A stretch of 64,000 nucleotides of DNA from Zopfochytrium polystomum (Eukaryota > Chytridiomycota > Chytridiomycetes > Chytridiales > Chytridiaceae). The translations under genes and the position numbers were made by a program. The notes under the pieces are model-generated. The model had not been told where the DNA came from and made no database searches. It worked only from the letters and a program-made list of their open reading frames with translations. Positions 61,868-64,000 of the stretch are shown piece after piece. The first letter of the stretch is position 1; every line of letters starts with the position of its first letter. The DNA lies in the NCBI GenBank assembly GCA_025765615.1, contig JAIVFJ010000102.1:62001-126000 (forward strand), written 5' to 3'.

Positions 61868-63741
61868 TCAAGCACTTCCGTACTCCTGGGACACCAAAAT
61901 CTGCTTCCGTGCCATGCCTGCTTGAGCGCGCTCGACCGCGTCAAGTACATTACGCTGCGCATCAGCCACCTCGCCAAGCAACGCAACCCGATCGTGAAAT
62001 GGTTCGCGAAACTTTCCCGCCCGCATCATCCCGAACAATTCGTTTAGCATGTCGGCCTTTGCGTCTTGCGAGCACGCCGCAAACCACCGCGTCATCCAGA
62101 AACCGCGGATGTGAAGGTCGGTAAAAATTAGCAGAGACGTCGGAATCGCGAGTGGCTCCTTGGACATGCCACCGTAAGTGACGTGAAACCCTCCGCTTCT
62201 GAAGTGATATGAGACAAACATTCATAAAGTTGCTCGACGTTTATCGATAAATTTGAAAAGAATGACTGTTGTAGGTATTCGTGCTTACCCCAGAATTCTG
62301 GCAACGTTTGTAGCACTTTTTCCTCCGACGCAATTCAAGCCCAACTTTGGTTGGCCCTGCCCGCAGAGGGCTTTGATAGCCTTGGTCGTTGCGGGCAAGC
62401 GAATCTGTTCTTCCGTGAAAACCAGGTCCGCTCCTAGCGCTTTCAGCGACGCTACTGTCTCATCAAGGTTCGGCCGGTCGCGGATGATATTGATGGACTT
62501 CAAGCCACGAACACGCGCAATTTGAATGACCGCCTGTCCGACGGCTGAGGTCGCCCCGTTTTGAACAACAGCGTCACCTATTTGTTTCAAAAATTGAGTG
62601 AGACTCAACTTGATGGAAATATGCGCGTACACACAGATGCGCACCTTCCTTGAGGTCCACGAAGTCCGAAAGCATTCTGAATGCTGAATAGGAAGCAAAT
62701 CTTAAACCGGCGCGTGAATTTCGATTCGCCACCCACCGGTGCAGGGATTTACTGTGACGGTGGCCACAGAGATGTCGGAGACCCCTTCTGCGTTGACTTT
62801 TAAAAACGCCTTCTCATCGGCGACAGCATACTGCCTCCATGTTCCTTAGTTTGCACCCCCAGCTCGAGTCAGTCACTGCTTCGAGGCGGCAAGTACCCAC
62901 CGAATCCGGTAGTGTAGGGCAGTACGCGGTCTCCAACTCGAAGGCTTGTAACAGCGGAGCCTACCTCAATGACTTGGGCTAAGCCTTCGTTTCCACCAAT
63001 TGCTGTTCCGTCGATGAAGGTGGGCTTGATTGGGTAAGACCCTGCAACAGATCGAAGAAAATTAGTTGGAGATTTCATGAAGTTGCGGTAGTCGACGAAT
63101 TGATGAAGAGCACCTTGAATTTGGTTAATGTCGGCGGGGTTGATTGGCGACGCAAGAAACTTGACTTTGACGTAGCTCGGCTCGACAGGCTCCAACGGCC
63201 GACTTTCTACCCTGGTGAAGAATTTTCATGAACGCGAGGACCGCGTCGCTAAGGGCACGCAATGACGAGGCACCGGGGAAGCAGCAGCATGCAAGAGCAG
63301 TGGCGGCAGTAGGAGAAGCGTTGGAGGCAGGGTGGGGTTCCTCGCACACCTTAACACGCTAGCAGGAGGACCGTACGCGGAAAAGACGACCGCCAACGTG
63401 GAGGATGGGCTGGTCGCCGATGAAGTCGTCCTTGCGAACGGCATGCCGTTGCCTGCGCGTCCGCGGTGGCGGCGCAGACAGCCAGGGAATGCGGACGCCA
63501 GATGAGCTTGATGGGCGATGCCGGCAGCCGCCGACAAAGACGGTCGCGTGACGGACACAAAGCGTCGCCGCCCCCACAGACCTCGGCATGCGCAGGCGAC
63601 GGCCAAGGCCGACGACGAGGCCGAGGGCGGCGGGAAGGAGGAAACGGCAGAGATCAGCGGCAGCAACATGAGGCGGGGTGGGTGGGGATCCTGCTGCTGC
63701 TGCTGCAGCTGTGATGTGGGATGGGCAGATCGAAACGGCAC
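61868..63741 (-). CDS. ETR1: Mitochondrial 2-enoyl thioester reductase (Etr1/MECR)
   Basis: Several exons. The N-terminus is Arg/Ser/Ala-rich with GRRRFVSVTRPSLSAAAG, a likely mitochondrial leader; in-frame ATGs at 63741 and about 63669 are both possible starts. It then reads AVVFSAYGPPASVLR, an intron, and VESRPLEPVEPSYVKVKFLA followed by SPINPADINQIQGAL, the MECR signature. GNEGLAQVIEVG, TWRQYAVADEKAFL, ATVTVNPCTAFRML and DAVVQNGATSAVGQAVIQIA (Rossmann NADPH site) follow. Then LNCVGGKSATNVARILG and GGFHVTYGGMSKEPLAIPTS, ending SQEYGSA with TGA at 61868-61870. No zinc-binding Cys set, as expected for this MDR branch. The family reduces trans-2-enoyl-ACP in mitochondrial fatty-acid synthesis, needed for lipoate and respiration. 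Confidence 0.92.
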
Positions 63742-64000
63742 TTGTGGTGGCGAAGAAAGGAAAGAAAATCGACCTTTTCAACTCCATGCAATCTTCTGTT
63801 TTTCGTTGAAGCGAGAGCGTCCTCTCCCCCTTTGCTCGTTCTCTAGGATGACGATGGCTAAGGCGACTTTACTCCAACAAAAAGCCTTTACATCCCCTCG
63901 CGAGCGTAGAGCCACGCTGCTTACCCGCGCGCGAACAACAAGGAAATCAGACAAAAGAGAGAGAACAGAACGAGCAGCCACACTCTCGAACGATTCGACA
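63742..64000. promoter_or_regulatory. Upstream region of ETR1 / window end
   Basis: Contains the presumed promoter of the minus-strand ETR1 gene. A 67-codon minus frame at 63778-63981 has no recognisable features and the window ends here, so no gene is called. Confidence 0.4.

Overview
The window is eukaryotic nuclear DNA, most likely from an early-diverging, flagellated (zoosporic, chytrid-like) fungus. Genes are split by many short GT-AG introns, and the cellular proteins look fungal (Tom20, Pho85-type CDK, Rna14/CstF-77, CASP/Coy1, Etr1/MECR, Rrg7-like). One gene resembles LRRCC1/VFL1, a centriole/basal-body protein expected only where cilia or flagella are made. The telomere-like motif TTAGGG also fits. 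The lineage is an inference; no species is identified.

Layout. 1-870: microsatellites. 874-12248: four compact genes, namely an LRRCC1-like coiled-coil protein (-) divergent from TOM20 (+), a small unknown protein (-) and a GIGYF/Smy2-type GYF-domain translation regulator (-). 12249-13252: promoter-like homopolymer tracts. 13253-19800: a transposon graveyard with Ty3/gypsy gag-protease fused to Ty1/copia integrase, LTR pieces and a copia RNase H fragment. 19880-30117: three tandem minus-strand genes, CASP/Coy1, Rna14/CstF-77 and a Pho85/CDK5 kinase. 30118-38706: AT-rich repeats, copia relics, tRNA-like pieces and one decayed unknown gene. 38707-52080: a head-to-tail array of minus-strand non-LTR elements of at least three kinds. 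52081-58200: more relics, possible decayed genes and a copia RT/RNase H fragment with its 3' LTR. 58280-63741: three cellular genes, an Rrg7/Mrr-like nuclease (+), a two-pass membrane protein with a Pro/Tyr/Gln-rich tail (-) and Etr1/MECR (-).

The standout feature is the 38.7-52.1 kb array. Eight junctions carry the sequence CTAACCCTAAC (one with a last-base change), which on the coding strand of the elements is GTTAGGGTTAG, about two telomere repeats at every 3' end. The array mixes APE-endonuclease/reverse-transcriptase LINEs (type A), a separate element encoding only an intact 644-aa Cys-motif protein (type C) with the same terminal tail as the LINE, and non-coding GC-rich elements (type B) with conserved C-tract/G-tract hairpins. 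This resembles, by analogy only, the telomeric MoTeR1/MoTeR2 pair of Magnaporthe and the TRAS/SART elements of insects, but here it lies between cellular genes.

The cellular genes do not form an operon. Two encode mitochondrial proteins (Tom20, Etr1), one more is probably mitochondrial (Rrg7-like), and the others act in mRNA 3'-end processing, translational control, Golgi tethering and cell-cycle or nutrient signalling. Exon boundaries were read by eye and are approximate unless a splice site is stated.
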